Position numbers and translations under genes: made by a program. Source: a virus. From it: DNA of 41,978 nucleotides. The notes beneath the pieces are model-generated. The model was not told the DNA's origin. It saw only the letters and a list, made by a program, of their open reading frames with translations, and did no database searches. The DNA lies in the IMG/VR virus record IMGVR_UViG_3300009124_000036, positions 1-41,978 of that record; one strand, written 5' to 3'. Positions 30,408 to 39,492 of the stretch are shown here, piece after piece. Every line of letters begins with the position of its first letter. The stretch's first letter is position 1.

Positions 30408-30772
30408 AAAAAGCGGGATACAGATCACAATTCGAACTTAATTTAGCTAGGATACTTACGGATAACAAAGTTCCTTTTGAATATGAAAATTCTAAATTCC
30501 AGTATATTCCTGAACCCCGTAACTATACACCAGATTTTTATCTTCCTGAAAGCGACATATACGTTGAAGCAAAGGGACACCTGACCAAAGATGACAGGGT
30601 AAAAATGCTGCTTGTAAAGAGACAGCACCCTGAGTTGGACATACGATTTGTGTTCCTAAGAGCGTCGAATAAGATTTACAAAGGCAGTAAGACGACGTAT
30701 GCTGCATGGTGTGAACGTTATAAATTTGAGTGGGCAGAAGGTGCGATACCCACAGATTGGTATAAAAAATGA
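30404..30772 (+). CDS. T7-type endonuclease I (Holliday junction resolvase), 122 aa
   Basis: Homologous over its length to T7 gp3 endonuclease I, which resolves branched DNA before packaging and degrades host DNA. Catalytic residues E11 (YRSQFEL), D44 (YTPDFYLP), E55 and K57 (YVEAKG) align with T7 E20, D55, E65 and K67, followed by the matching VKRQHPELDIRFVFLRA and NKIYKGSKTTYAAWCE. The start is TTG at 30404, after AGGA, overlapping the previous stop. The longer frame from 30296 has no support. Confidence 0.9.
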   Translation: MKKAGYRSQFELNLARILTDNKVPFEYENSKFQYIPEPRNYTPDFYLPESDIYVEAKGHLTKDDRVKMLLVKRQHPELDIRFVFLRASNKIYKGSKTTYAAWCERYKFEWAEGAIPTDWYKK

Positions 30773-31122
30773 GTGACAACGACGAATTTAATCAGGCTAT
30801 GGAAGCAGCATCCCTATTACCAGACAGGTATTACATCATACTAAGACCGACAGGTAACGGGGAATTTACTCTGTCAGCATACGATACGACAGGCAATACA
30901 TACGATGACGATGAAGACTTCAACCCTGCTATGTTGATACAAGAAGGTGCAATTGATATGATACGACTTCATACAGATGAACTGTACGATCAAGGTGTAG
31001 CGTCTGTGAAGTTTCGTTTAGCAGGGCAAGAGATGCTTGATGAAGCAGAGGTTGAAGACCCCAAGCTTATCAAGTCGGTTGAAGACAATGTGATTAGAGT
31101 GGACTTTGGTACAGAACAATGA
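30769..31122 (+). CDS. Hypothetical acidic protein, 117 aa
   Basis: Acidic protein with beta-type start (RYYIILRPTGNGEFTLSAYD) and a DDDEDFNP segment. ATGA overlaps with both neighbours. No recognised domain. In the replication and nucleotide gene cluster. Confidence 0.65.
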   Translation: MSDNDEFNQAMEAASLLPDRYYIILRPTGNGEFTLSAYDTTGNTYDDDEDFNPAMLIQEGAIDMIRLHTDELYDQGVASVKFRLAGQEMLDEAEVEDPKLIKSVEDNVIRVDFGTEQ

Positions 31123-31439
31123 GACACGAACAATTTATGAAATCTAAGATAGATGTAGGTAGAATAGAAGACTACCCGCCATCTTATGATCTAGCAGAAC
31201 AAGCGGGTAAAGAAGCATACGGGGGTGTAGATCTTGTCAACAGTCCGGCACACTACAATCAAGCAGGTGTCGAGTGCATTGAAGCAATCGCGGCGGCGAC
31301 AGACGATGGGTTTCAATACTACCTGCAAGGAAATATCATCAAATACCTCTGGCGGTACAGATACAAAAACGGAATCGAAGACCTTAAAAAAGCCCAGTGG
31401 TACCTCAACAAACTGATCGAAACAACAGAGAAGGAATAA
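31119..31439 (+). CDS. DUF3310 protein (SaV-like), 106 aa
   Basis: The core DLVNSPAHYNQAGVECIEAI with FQYYLQGNIIKYLWRYRYKN and GIEDLKKAQWYLNKLIE is the DUF3310 pattern found in many phages (annotated as SaV-like or nucleotide kinase-like, without proven activity). Located directly before ribonucleotide reductase, fitting a nucleotide-metabolism context. The function itself is not established. Confidence 0.88.
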   Translation: MRHEQFMKSKIDVGRIEDYPPSYDLAEQAGKEAYGGVDLVNSPAHYNQAGVECIEAIAAATDDGFQYYLQGNIIKYLWRYRYKNGIEDLKKAQWYLNKLIETTEKE

Positions 31440-31442
31440 GAC

Positions 31443-33371
31443 ATGAGCAACATGCTACCAACATCATATCAACAATTCATTCACAAGTCACGCTATGCTC
31501 GCTGGATAGATAGCGAACAGCGCAGAGAGAACTGGGGCGAAACTGTAGACCGCTACATAGCTTTTATGCTCGAACAGGTAAAAGGTAAATGCGGTGTAGA
31601 ACTGCCTACGTCTGTTCGCGAAGAAATCGAGGAAGGTATCCTGTCCCTGAAGGTGATGCCATCTATGAGAGCAATGATGACAGCAGGTCCGGCTCTTGCT
31701 CGTGACAATATCTGTGGCTATAACTGTAGCTACATTCCTGTTGATAGCCCACGTGCGTTTGATGAATGTATGTATATTCTGATGTGTGGTACTGGTGTTG
31801 GGTTTAGTGTGGAGAGAGAGAACGTCGATAAGCTTCCTGTAGTTTCCGACAACTTTAATAAATCCGACATAACTATAAAAGTTGCTGATAGTAAACCCGG
31901 ATGGGCTAAATCTTTACGTGAACTAATTGCGTTGTTGTATGCAGGTCAGGTACCAAGCTGGGATGTTTCTGAGATACGGGGAGCAGGTTCACGTTTGAAA
32001 GTGATGGGGGGACGTGCAAGCGGACCACAGCCGCTGTTAGACCTATTTGATTTTACTGTTAGTATATTCAAGAAAGCTAAAGGGCGTCGGTTGTTTCCTA
32101 TCGAATGCCACGACATCATGTGTAAAATAGGCGAGGTTGTAGTTGTAGGGGGCGTACGTCGTTCTGCACTAATTAGTTTATCTAACCTAAACGACGATCA
32201 GATGGCACACGCCAAGTCAGGCATGTGGTGGGAAAACGAAGGACAACGTGCGCTGGCAAACAACTCTGTAGCGTATAAAACGAAGCCAGAGATGGGTACG
32301 TTTATGCGGGAGTGGCTTGCGTTGTATGACAGCAAGTCTGGTGAGCGTGGTATGTTTAACCGTGAGGCGGCAGACAAACAAGTCGGTCGTAACGGACGCC
32401 GTGAGCAAGGGCACATGTGGGGAACCAACCCGTGTTCTGAAATCATCCTACGTGGTTATCAGTTCTGTAACTTGTCAGAGGTGGTGGTTCGTGAAGCCGA
32501 CTCGTTGGATGATCTCAAACGCAAGGTTCGTCTTGCAACTATCTTGGGAACCCTACAATCCACCTTGACAGACTTTAAATACTTGAGGAAGATATGGAAG
32601 GACAACACAGAGGAAGAGCGTTTGTTGGGCGTATCCTTGACTGGTATCATGGATCATCCCGTGCTTTCAAAAAACGTAGACAGCAAGCGTTGGCTAGAAG
32701 AAATGCGACAAGAGGCAGTCGATACGAACGAGAAATTTGCCCTTATGCTTGGAATACCACAGAGTGCAGCAATCACCTGTGTAAAGCCATCGGGTACTGT
32801 ATCTCAACTCGTGGACGCAGCTAGTGGTATTCACGCACGACACAACGACTACTACATCCGCACAGTTCGTGGTGACAACAAAGACCCCTTGACACAGTTC
32901 CTTATTGAGCAGGGACTGCACAACGAGCGTGACATGATGAAGCCTGATAGTGTTACCGTGTTCTCGTTTGCTATGAAGTCACCAGAGGGTGCAGTGACAC
33001 GCACACAGATGACAGCTATTCAACAGCTAGAACTGTGGAAGACGTACGCAATTCACTGGTGCGAACACAAGCCTTCTATCACCGTTACGGTAAAAGAAAA
33101 CGAGTGGATGGAAGTTGGTGCGTGGGTGTATGAAAACTTTGACGTGGCGTCAGGGGTGTCGTTCTTGCCTCACAGCGATCACACATACCAACAGGCTCCG
33201 TATCAGGACATCGAACCAGATGAATACCTAGAATGGCGCGAACAATACAAGGACGTTGTTATCGACTGGAACAAGTTGACAGAGTTCGAAAAAGAGGATA
33301 ACACTACTGGATCTAGAGAACTGGCATGTACTGCTGGTGTGTGTGAAGTAGTGGATTTGAACGCGGCATGA
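31443..33371 (+). CDS. nrdJ: Ribonucleotide reductase, class II (adenosylcobalamin-dependent), 642 aa
   Basis: Makes deoxyribonucleotides for phage DNA using coenzyme B12. Matches the monomeric L. leichmannii type: YNCSYIPVDSPRAFDECMYI (C95, redox Cys), NPCSEIILRGYQFCNLSE (radical Cys C331, E333, C342), SGTVSQLVDAASGIHARH, and the C-terminal pair C629-x4-C634 for reduction by thioredoxin. At 642 aa it is shorter than the ~739-aa bacterial enzyme. No separate activating enzyme is needed. The B12 supply would come from the host or environment. Confidence 0.92.
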   Translation: MSNMLPTSYQQFIHKSRYARWIDSEQRRENWGETVDRYIAFMLEQVKGKCGVELPTSVREEIEEGILSLKVMPSMRAMMTAGPALARDNICGYNCSYIPVDSPRAFDECMYILMCGTGVGFSVERENVDKLPVVSDNFNKSDITIKVADSKPGWAKSLRELIALLYAGQVPSWDVSEIRGAGSRLKVMGGRASGPQPLLDLFDFTVSIFKKAKGRRLFPIECHDIMCKIGEVVVVGGVRRSALISLSNLNDDQMAHAKSGMWWENEGQRALANNSVAYKTKPEMGTFMREWLALYDSKSGERGMFNREAADKQVGRNGRREQGHMWGTNPCSEIILRGYQFCNLSEVVVREADSLDDLKRKVRLATILGTLQSTLTDFKYLRKIWKDNTEEERLLGVSLTGIMDHPVLSKNVDSKRWLEEMRQEAVDTNEKFALMLGIPQSAAITCVKPSGTVSQLVDAASGIHARHNDYYIRTVRGDNKDPLTQFLIEQGLHNERDMMKPDSVTVFSFAMKSPEGAVTRTQMTAIQQLELWKTYAIHWCEHKPSITVTVKENEWMEVGAWVYENFDVASGVSFLPHSDHTYQQAPYQDIEPDEYLEWREQYKDVVIDWNKLTEFEKEDNTTGSRELACTAGVCEVVDLNAA

Positions 33372-33535
33372 ACTGTTGGCATTGTAGTTACAACTTGACT
33401 TGGGGCGGTGACCATGATACGGATGATGATCCAGATCATTCTATGGTCACCAACCTTAGTTGTGCCAACTGCGGCTCGTTTGTTTTAGTCTATTTACCCA
33501 GAGAAGAAGATGATACAAATAAAAATAACTCCTAG
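33368..33535 (+). CDS. Small zinc-ribbon protein, 55 aa
   Basis: Two CxxC pairs (MNCWHCSYNL and LSCANCGSF, C3/C6 and C32/C35) give a four-Cys zinc ribbon, with a very acidic linker (DHDTDDDPDH). ATG overlaps the nrdJ stop (ATGA). It is short and ends within the start of the next gene (26-bp overlap). Function unknown. Confidence 0.65.
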   Translation: MNCWHCSYNLTWGGDHDTDDDPDHSMVTNLSCANCGSFVLVYLPREEDDTNKNNS

Positions 33536-33998
33536 CATCATTGCCCGTGCCAAAAAGAAAGCCGCCTCTGTAGGTAATCTACAGGGCAGCATAACGGGTA
33601 GTCTATCTAATGTTGTCGGTGCTATTGGTGAGATTATCGTACAGGATTACACTGGCGGTATCGAAGCCAACAACAAAGACTTTGACTTGATGGTAGGAAA
33701 CCGACGTGTTGACGTAAAGACTAAGCGGTGCAACACAACCCCTGCACCTAACTACGATTGTTCTGTAGCGGCACACGGTACGAAGCAAGACTGCGATAGC
33801 TATGTCTTTGTCCGCATCCTTACCGATCACAGCAAGGCTTGGATATTGGGAGAGATACCTAAAGCAGACTACTACAAGAAGGCAATAAAATATCGGGTGG
33901 GTGATGTTGATCCTGCCAACGGCTTTGTTTTCAAGGCTGACTGTTACAACCTAGCAATACAAGAACTAGAGACTGTCAATGGCAAAGAAGCAGCATAA
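33510..33998 (+). CDS. PD-(D/E)XK nuclease-like protein, 162 aa
   Basis: Basic N-terminus, then GAIGEIIV (E41), DFDLMV (D59) and RRVDVKTKR (D68, V, K70): the E...D...D-x-K order of PD-(D/E)XK endonucleases. C-terminal half is beta-rich. Third nuclease candidate of this operon. AGAGAAGAAG precedes the ATG. Substrate unknown. Confidence 0.65.
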   Translation: MIQIKITPSIIARAKKKAASVGNLQGSITGSLSNVVGAIGEIIVQDYTGGIEANNKDFDLMVGNRRVDVKTKRCNTTPAPNYDCSVAAHGTKQDCDSYVFVRILTDHSKAWILGEIPKADYYKKAIKYRVGDVDPANGFVFKADCYNLAIQELETVNGKEAA

Positions 33999-34203
33999 GG
34001 CTAACCTATTTCAATTTACAGCGTATTTGAATCAGGATGGAAATGTTGAATTGGTTTGGGATGGTATACCACCGGATCAATTCGAAGCTACAATAAATAA
34101 AGGGATGCCAGAGTATGATGGTGCACACTCAATAGCATCCCTGTTAAGATATCTTAGATCGATGGGTGATGAAATGATGGAGAAATCCAGTCGGTTTATT
34201 TAG
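33979..34203 (+). CDS. Hypothetical protein, 74 aa
   Basis: Last rightward gene. Starts MAKKQHKANLFQFTAYLNQD and ends MMEKSSRFI. Overlaps the previous gene by 20 bp and ends 8 bp inside the convergent 54-aa gene. No domain recognised. Confidence 0.65.
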   Translation: MAKKQHKANLFQFTAYLNQDGNVELVWDGIPPDQFEATINKGMPEYDGAHSIASLLRYLRSMGDEMMEKSSRFI

Positions 34204-34360
34204 TCTTTTTATGTACCTTCTGTACTTCAAATCTTGCACGAATAGAAGACCCCTTATGCCGCTTGTATCCGGTTGAGGGGTTTTTCATTAGCTTATAGCT
34301 GCCATCACGTTGCTTCATCCAGTGATAGCCTTTAGGAGCACGTACGTATTTATTTGCCAC
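34196..34360 (-). CDS. Conserved small basic phage protein, 54 aa
   Basis: Too short for routine calling. NKYVRAPKGYHWMKQRDGSY, then KLMKNPSTGYKRHKG and RARFEVQKVHKK, a pattern I recall from small marine phage proteins. The start is a GTG within the end of the preceding gene. It is convergent with, and overlaps by 8 bp, the rightward operon. An intrinsic terminator for the other strand lies within it. Confidence 0.65.
   Translation of the reverse strand: MANKYVRAPKGYHWMKQRDGSYKLMKNPSTGYKRHKGSSIRARFEVQKVHKKTK
34249..34285 (+). terminator. Intrinsic terminator of the rightward replication operon
   Basis: ACCCCT (34249-34254) and AGGGGT (34276-34281) arms followed by TTTTT on the plus strand, 46 bp after the last rightward stop. 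It lies inside the coding sequence of the convergent 54-aa gene (minus strand), so the same bases serve as terminator and codons. Confidence 0.65.
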
Positions 34361-34700
34361 GCTTCTTTGCCTTTCCGCCGTACATCAAATTAACGCCCCG
34401 ACCCCTTAAAATGTCTTTTCTGGTAACCTTACCATCACCTGTTAGATCGGGGAATGTTTTGCCCCCTTCAGCCATTGGTGTGCGCTGTTGCGAATTTGGC
34501 ATAGGTGCCGCTGGCATCATCGGAGACATACTAGCCATAGTTTGTTTCTGTTGTTTCTGTTGAGGAGCAGACATGGTATTGCCGCCCATCTGCATTTTCT
34601 TGCGAGGTTTGGTTGCCTTGCCACCATACATCATAGGTTTACGGGTGTTGCCACCGTACATCATACCTTTGCGTTGACCGTTGTAATACTGTTTCATCAT
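34350..34700 (-). CDS. YGG-repeat protein with dockerin-like EF-hand loop, 116 aa
   Basis: Met/Lys-rich protein with repeats MMYGGNTRKP and MMYGGKATKP (residues 13-32), MQMGGN, MAEGGK and a final LMYGGKAKKRGK. Residues 85-96 (DLTGDGKVTRKD) fit a calcium-binding EF-hand loop of the dockerin type, with D85, T87, D89, K91, T93, D96 at ligand positions. ATG at 34700 follows AAGGATGAA, so the longer frame to 34793 is rejected. It follows the 1591-aa virion protein. Function unknown. Calcium binding is inferred. Confidence 0.65.
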   Translation of the reverse strand: MMKQYYNGQRKGMMYGGNTRKPMMYGGKATKPRKKMQMGGNTMSAPQQKQQKQTMASMSPMMPAAPMPNSQQRTPMAEGGKTFPDLTGDGKVTRKDILRGRGVNLMYGGKAKKRGK

Positions 34701-34707
34701 TTCATCC

Positions 34708-37700
34708 TTAATTAAATATTGAGGGTTGTTTAAAGTCTTCTGATCGTTTTCCGATCTCTGGGAAAAGCGGTATGCGAACACCTTCACCCACAATGGCGTC
34801 GCGTCCAGTTACAGGAATTCCCTTGTCTAAATCTGGATAGAGGGTAAATGCCCTGCCATACTTATCTTCCATAGTCACGGGTTCTGGTTTGCCAATTGTG
34901 TTTGCCGTTTTAGCGTACGAGGCAACTAGGATATTATAAAAGTCGGCTTCCCTCTTTGCAGTCAAAGGCTTTCCTGTACGCACCATTTCAAGGAACATGC
35001 CACCCAATTCAGGATCAGAAAGAATAGATCGAAGGGTGTTGTACCGTTTGTTCCTGAACTGCTGTAACAATGCCTCACTGATAACATAGCGAGGGCTGAT
35101 AACCCCACGATTAATTGCATAAAACCGACTTATGTACGATTCCATACTAAATGAACGAGGAACACCTGTAATATCAAACTGCCCACTTTGGTTGGTTACC
35201 TGTCTGTCAGCAAGAAGCTTAGAGGTGGCATCCCAAACTTTGTAACGCTTTTCACCAATTAGCTGCTTGACAAGGGCTGCTTTCTCTGGATCATTAGTAC
35301 CCAGCATCCGCTGCATTTCATCCAAGTCAATAGCCGATTCAGGAATGTTTGTTCCATCAGCAATCATAACCCGCTTGTCGGTTGCCTTAAACGTTTTTCT
35401 TTCTAAGGCATCTAAGTAAACATCTGCAAGTATTCCGTCCACCTCTTCGTCGGATACATTTAGCGTATTTTTAATCTCGCGTCTGACAGTAGATAGTTGT
35501 AAGTCTCCGCCACCAATAAGCCTATCAGCGATTTGATCTGCAGGAATACGAGCACCTGTGTAGTTTTCCAGAATAGAGACTGCTAGTTCTTTTTGTTTCT
35601 TTGCTAATTTTGCAGGTTCTAGAGTCTTTGCTAGTTGGGTTTGTATGTCACTCTGCACCTGATTCATTGCTGTGTCAAATGCTTGATCACCTACCGTCTT
35701 ACGAGAGAAGCCGATAGCGTCGTCAATGACTGTGCCTATATCAAGCATAGGCTTCATCTTACCATCTGCACCACGCATAACAAAGATTTGATTTAGGGTA
35801 TCGGCTTGTTTTGATAGTTCTGCTGGAGATATTTTACCTTGAGTGCTAATAAAGTAGTCCGCTATGGCTGTCTTTACTGTGGCTGTTACAGCGTTTGTCA
35901 TGTTAGTTCCTTCAACAAACGTGTACTGCGGCAAGCCTGTAGCCGGATCAATAACTTCATCGCCAAGAGTACGTTGCAGGGAATCGAACCACGATTTGCC
36001 TTGTACATCTGGGTCCATATTACTGACCTGCTTGACGTTAAACCACTCACGCGGGTTGGTACCGTAACGTATACCCAAAGGGTTATTTACAGACACATCA
36101 ACGTTGCTTCTGTTACCCCAAGACATCCATCTAGGCACCTGTGCCTTTTCATCCATGTCGTACCAGCGCGACTTAAACTTAGCCCACTCTCTATTGGCTT
36201 CGTTCAAGGCATCTCTCACAGGCACGATATTTGTTTGCCCTACATCGTCTGTAAAGGTGACATTCAAAGAGTTTATTGATGCACGATTGCCTTCAACGTC
36301 TATGATTTCAAACTGATCAAACTTGTTATTTACTGCTTCTTCTAAAGTCTGAAGGGTATTGGCTCTTTCCAAGTTACCCGACTGACGGGCAGTAAATCTC
36401 ATGTGACGAACTGCTTTGTCCAACTCCCGAAGCTGATTGAAGGACATATCAAATATATCAAGAGTGCTGTTTAGTTCTCCGGCTGCTTCACGCATAAACT
36501 GTACAACTTGGGTTTGATCACTGACGCCTTTTCTAAATTGTTTACCTTGAGATTCGAACGTTTTTTTGAGATCAGCAACAACTTGCTTAACCGTCTTGTC
36601 GGTTCCTTCTGCAAGAGAGGCAAAGAAGGGGTCAGATAAGGTTTGAAAGGTCTGATCTAAAATGACAATATCACCCGGTCTAATTGTTTCCCCGGTAATT
36701 TTAGGTAGAGGCAAGTCGGGTAGTCCCGTAAATATGGCGTCGAATACGTCGCTTACATTTACGGATACAGTGCCATCCAGAGCGTTTCCTGCCTCATCGA
36801 CGTAGTTGCCACCTTCTAATACACCATACAGACGCTGTGCTTTTACCTTGTCAGCGGCATGACCACTTTCTAAAAGTGCAGCAAGTAAACTTCCCGAATC
36901 ATCGAAGTTCACAATTTCTGCAGCGTTGCGTCTTCCTGCTGCTGTAACTGTAGGGCCAACAGCCCCAACTACGGCCTTTTTAGCTTGTGCTTCACTTGCC
37001 AACTCTGAACGAAGGGTATCAGCATGTTTGGTTACTACGGCTGCAACCTTATCTCGTGTATCGTTTGCTACCTTGTCGAATTCTATCTTTGGCAAGTCTG
37101 CAGCATTGATTAACTGCTGGTCTTGCAACCGACCCATAGCGTCATCAAAGCTACGTACAGTATCGGGGCCTAGCTGTTGACCATACTTTTGACTGTTACC
37201 ATCGATCAGATCTAAGTAATATTGAACACCACGCTTTTCTATGACAGAAAGATCTGCACCTAGTTGATCTATAGATTGTTGCCCAACCTCAATTGATCTC
37301 TGCACCAAACGGAAGAAGTCTCCTTTTGGCGTGTCTCCTACCCCGCCTTCGATACCTTGAAGCACACCCCTAAGTTCTGCAACCAATGTGCGTTGGGCGT
37401 TCAGGGCTTGTTCTAGTTCCTTTGTAGCGAGTGATCCTATTTGCTTTACAGAAACCTTGCTACGACTCAAATCTTCTAGTGCTTTTACTGTGACTAGGTT
37501 TGTCATTGCGCCGAAACCCTGATCTAACAACTCAGGCGGCAGTCCCTCTGCAATCAATATGTCGTAGATTTCGTCTAGGTACTCTGCACGTTGAATGATA
37601 CCTTCTTGCATTTCAGGGGAATAGGTGCTGATATTTTCTGCAAGGAACTTAACGTAGGCTTTCTTTCCTCCAAACTTTTGGTATGCTGCTGTTTTTTGTA

Positions 37701-39483
37701 AGGCTGCGTAAGCGGCGGGTATGCTTCCCTTTGCTAAACCCAAAATTAATGCGCTACCTAAACCTATGAGTTCACCCATCATTGGATCGCCTGTTACACC
37801 GTAGGTTTCATCCCGTTGCTGGAATATGTGTCCGGCTGTACCTGCACCTACCACTAAATATGTGTCAGTGACTCTTGCATCACGAATAAATTTAGGTGTG
37901 GCACTCCTACGGGCTATGGCCTGTAGTTCAAGGGTAGCATTATTAATATCTAAATCGAATTTTGCAAGTTCTTGACTGTCTTTTGCGTCGGGTGTACCCC
38001 CACGTTTTTTAACACCTGCGAAGTATGCGGCTCTGCGCTTCTTTAGATTGCTCAAGTAATTTGTTGCAGATACAACCTCTGCACGTTGACCGACTTGCAT
38101 AGCAGCATCTTCAACTTGCAAACCTTTAGTTACACGACTACCAACACTGCTTGCAATTACCTTGTTTAACCAGTTAGGTTCTGCTCCGGCCTCTACCCCA
38201 GAACGCAGATACTTGTAGTCCTCTAATAATTCATTAAAATTACGCTTGGTACCATTAGAAATTTGCTCCGCATAAAACTCCTTGAATCTTGCTACTTCTT
38301 TCTTGGAGCGTAGTGCAGTTAACGCGGATCCGGCTTTTGTTGGAAGCATAATTTCCCCAGCAACTTTTGCTATGCGAGGTGCCAAGCCTGTCATGGTGTA
38401 GATATATTCTTCCGCATCAGCTAACGAAATCTTCGTTCCTCTCTGAGCCATCGTTGCAATCATCCGATGAGAAAGAGGCTCCCAGTATGTATCCATAATA
38501 GCTTGACGACGATCACTATGCCGTATATCGAAATAGCCTAAGTCTGTATCTTCAAAGTCCAAGCTGAGATTGTCAGCAGCATCTACTAATTCACCTACGC
38601 CCCACAGAGCCATTTGAAAAGGAAACTTGATAGCGTTTTCTCCAACCATACTTGCTATCTTTTCAATGTCACCCATTCCGGGAGAAGATACTGCGTAGTC
38701 GATGATGTCTGCACGGGTACGAGCGTCTTCTATACCAGCCTTAATCAGACGTTTGTTCATCAGGTCGGCGAACAAAGGTTTACCAATTTCTGGATCAATA
38801 AAGTTTAGCGTCGTTAACATAGATGCTTCACGGTACAAATCCATGTCTTCTTCAGTCATGTCCCCTGCACGAATACGTTTAAACTCTGTTACAGGTGTAG
38901 CTTTACCATCCGCAAACTCAACTTCGCCCGTTTGTACATCAAATTCTAAAATTTGATCGGGATCGGGCAAACGAGTTTGTTCGTATATTAGGTTGTCCCA
39001 CGGGACATCGAACAGTTCTCCCTCATCATCAATTATCTTTGTTGTTCCAAATCGATTAGCAACTTCCAAGCGTTGAGCGTAGTCCATTCCTTCTGGGAAC
39101 AGAAGTTCTTCGCCTTGAGCGTTACGAACGCCTTGTGCACTTTCGAAGTTTGCCACGACTCTGTCATTGTCAAAGTTCATAACCTGCTGCAAGGTTACGC
39201 CGGGAGTTATTTTGCGGGGATCTTTTACACGAGGCTGTACGTCGGTTTTTAGTTCTATACCCAGAGCAAAGGGTTCGCGTGTAACATCAAACTTGGGGGT
39301 TTCAAATCCTGCAGCAACTACCTTTTCTAGTGAAGGAAATCTCTCTACAGGCTCTGGGCGTGACATAGGCTGAGTGTAGCTTGTAGGAGAGCCTTCAGAA
39401 CCGACGCCCATAGTCGTCAGAACTTTATCTTGCTGCATCTTTAGCATCTGTGCTTCTAAGGTTTGCTGGTCATCAATCGCCAT
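34708..39483 (-). CDS. Giant virion protein (internal/ejection protein candidate), 1591 aa
   Basis: A 1591-aa mostly helical protein with hydrophobic segments around residues 550-610 (TYLVVGAGTAGHIF and ELIGLGSALILGLAKG), long helical repeats and no catalytic motif that I can identify. The size, composition and late position fit the large internal virion proteins of podoviruses that are ejected into the cell with DNA. The C-terminus reads PLFPEIGKRSEDF. Downstream neighbour starts 8 bp away. The exact role is inference. Confidence 0.7.
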   Translation of the reverse strand: MAIDDQQTLEAQMLKMQQDKVLTTMGVGSEGSPTSYTQPMSRPEPVERFPSLEKVVAAGFETPKFDVTREPFALGIELKTDVQPRVKDPRKITPGVTLQQVMNFDNDRVVANFESAQGVRNAQGEELLFPEGMDYAQRLEVANRFGTTKIIDDEGELFDVPWDNLIYEQTRLPDPDQILEFDVQTGEVEFADGKATPVTEFKRIRAGDMTEEDMDLYREASMLTTLNFIDPEIGKPLFADLMNKRLIKAGIEDARTRADIIDYAVSSPGMGDIEKIASMVGENAIKFPFQMALWGVGELVDAADNLSLDFEDTDLGYFDIRHSDRRQAIMDTYWEPLSHRMIATMAQRGTKISLADAEEYIYTMTGLAPRIAKVAGEIMLPTKAGSALTALRSKKEVARFKEFYAEQISNGTKRNFNELLEDYKYLRSGVEAGAEPNWLNKVIASSVGSRVTKGLQVEDAAMQVGQRAEVVSATNYLSNLKKRRAAYFAGVKKRGGTPDAKDSQELAKFDLDINNATLELQAIARRSATPKFIRDARVTDTYLVVGAGTAGHIFQQRDETYGVTGDPMMGELIGLGSALILGLAKGSIPAAYAALQKTAAYQKFGGKKAYVKFLAENISTYSPEMQEGIIQRAEYLDEIYDILIAEGLPPELLDQGFGAMTNLVTVKALEDLSRSKVSVKQIGSLATKELEQALNAQRTLVAELRGVLQGIEGGVGDTPKGDFFRLVQRSIEVGQQSIDQLGADLSVIEKRGVQYYLDLIDGNSQKYGQQLGPDTVRSFDDAMGRLQDQQLINAADLPKIEFDKVANDTRDKVAAVVTKHADTLRSELASEAQAKKAVVGAVGPTVTAAGRRNAAEIVNFDDSGSLLAALLESGHAADKVKAQRLYGVLEGGNYVDEAGNALDGTVSVNVSDVFDAIFTGLPDLPLPKITGETIRPGDIVILDQTFQTLSDPFFASLAEGTDKTVKQVVADLKKTFESQGKQFRKGVSDQTQVVQFMREAAGELNSTLDIFDMSFNQLRELDKAVRHMRFTARQSGNLERANTLQTLEEAVNNKFDQFEIIDVEGNRASINSLNVTFTDDVGQTNIVPVRDALNEANREWAKFKSRWYDMDEKAQVPRWMSWGNRSNVDVSVNNPLGIRYGTNPREWFNVKQVSNMDPDVQGKSWFDSLQRTLGDEVIDPATGLPQYTFVEGTNMTNAVTATVKTAIADYFISTQGKISPAELSKQADTLNQIFVMRGADGKMKPMLDIGTVIDDAIGFSRKTVGDQAFDTAMNQVQSDIQTQLAKTLEPAKLAKKQKELAVSILENYTGARIPADQIADRLIGGGDLQLSTVRREIKNTLNVSDEEVDGILADVYLDALERKTFKATDKRVMIADGTNIPESAIDLDEMQRMLGTNDPEKAALVKQLIGEKRYKVWDATSKLLADRQVTNQSGQFDITGVPRSFSMESYISRFYAINRGVISPRYVISEALLQQFRNKRYNTLRSILSDPELGGMFLEMVRTGKPLTAKREADFYNILVASYAKTANTIGKPEPVTMEDKYGRAFTLYPDLDKGIPVTGRDAIVGEGVRIPLFPEIGKRSEDFKQPSIFN

Positions 39484-39492
39484 CAGATATCC

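Noticed and set aside
35839-36279. 146-codon plus-strand frame opposite the 1591-aa gene
   Set aside because: Antisense shadow, Cys/His/Val-rich random composition, no promoter or ribosome site.
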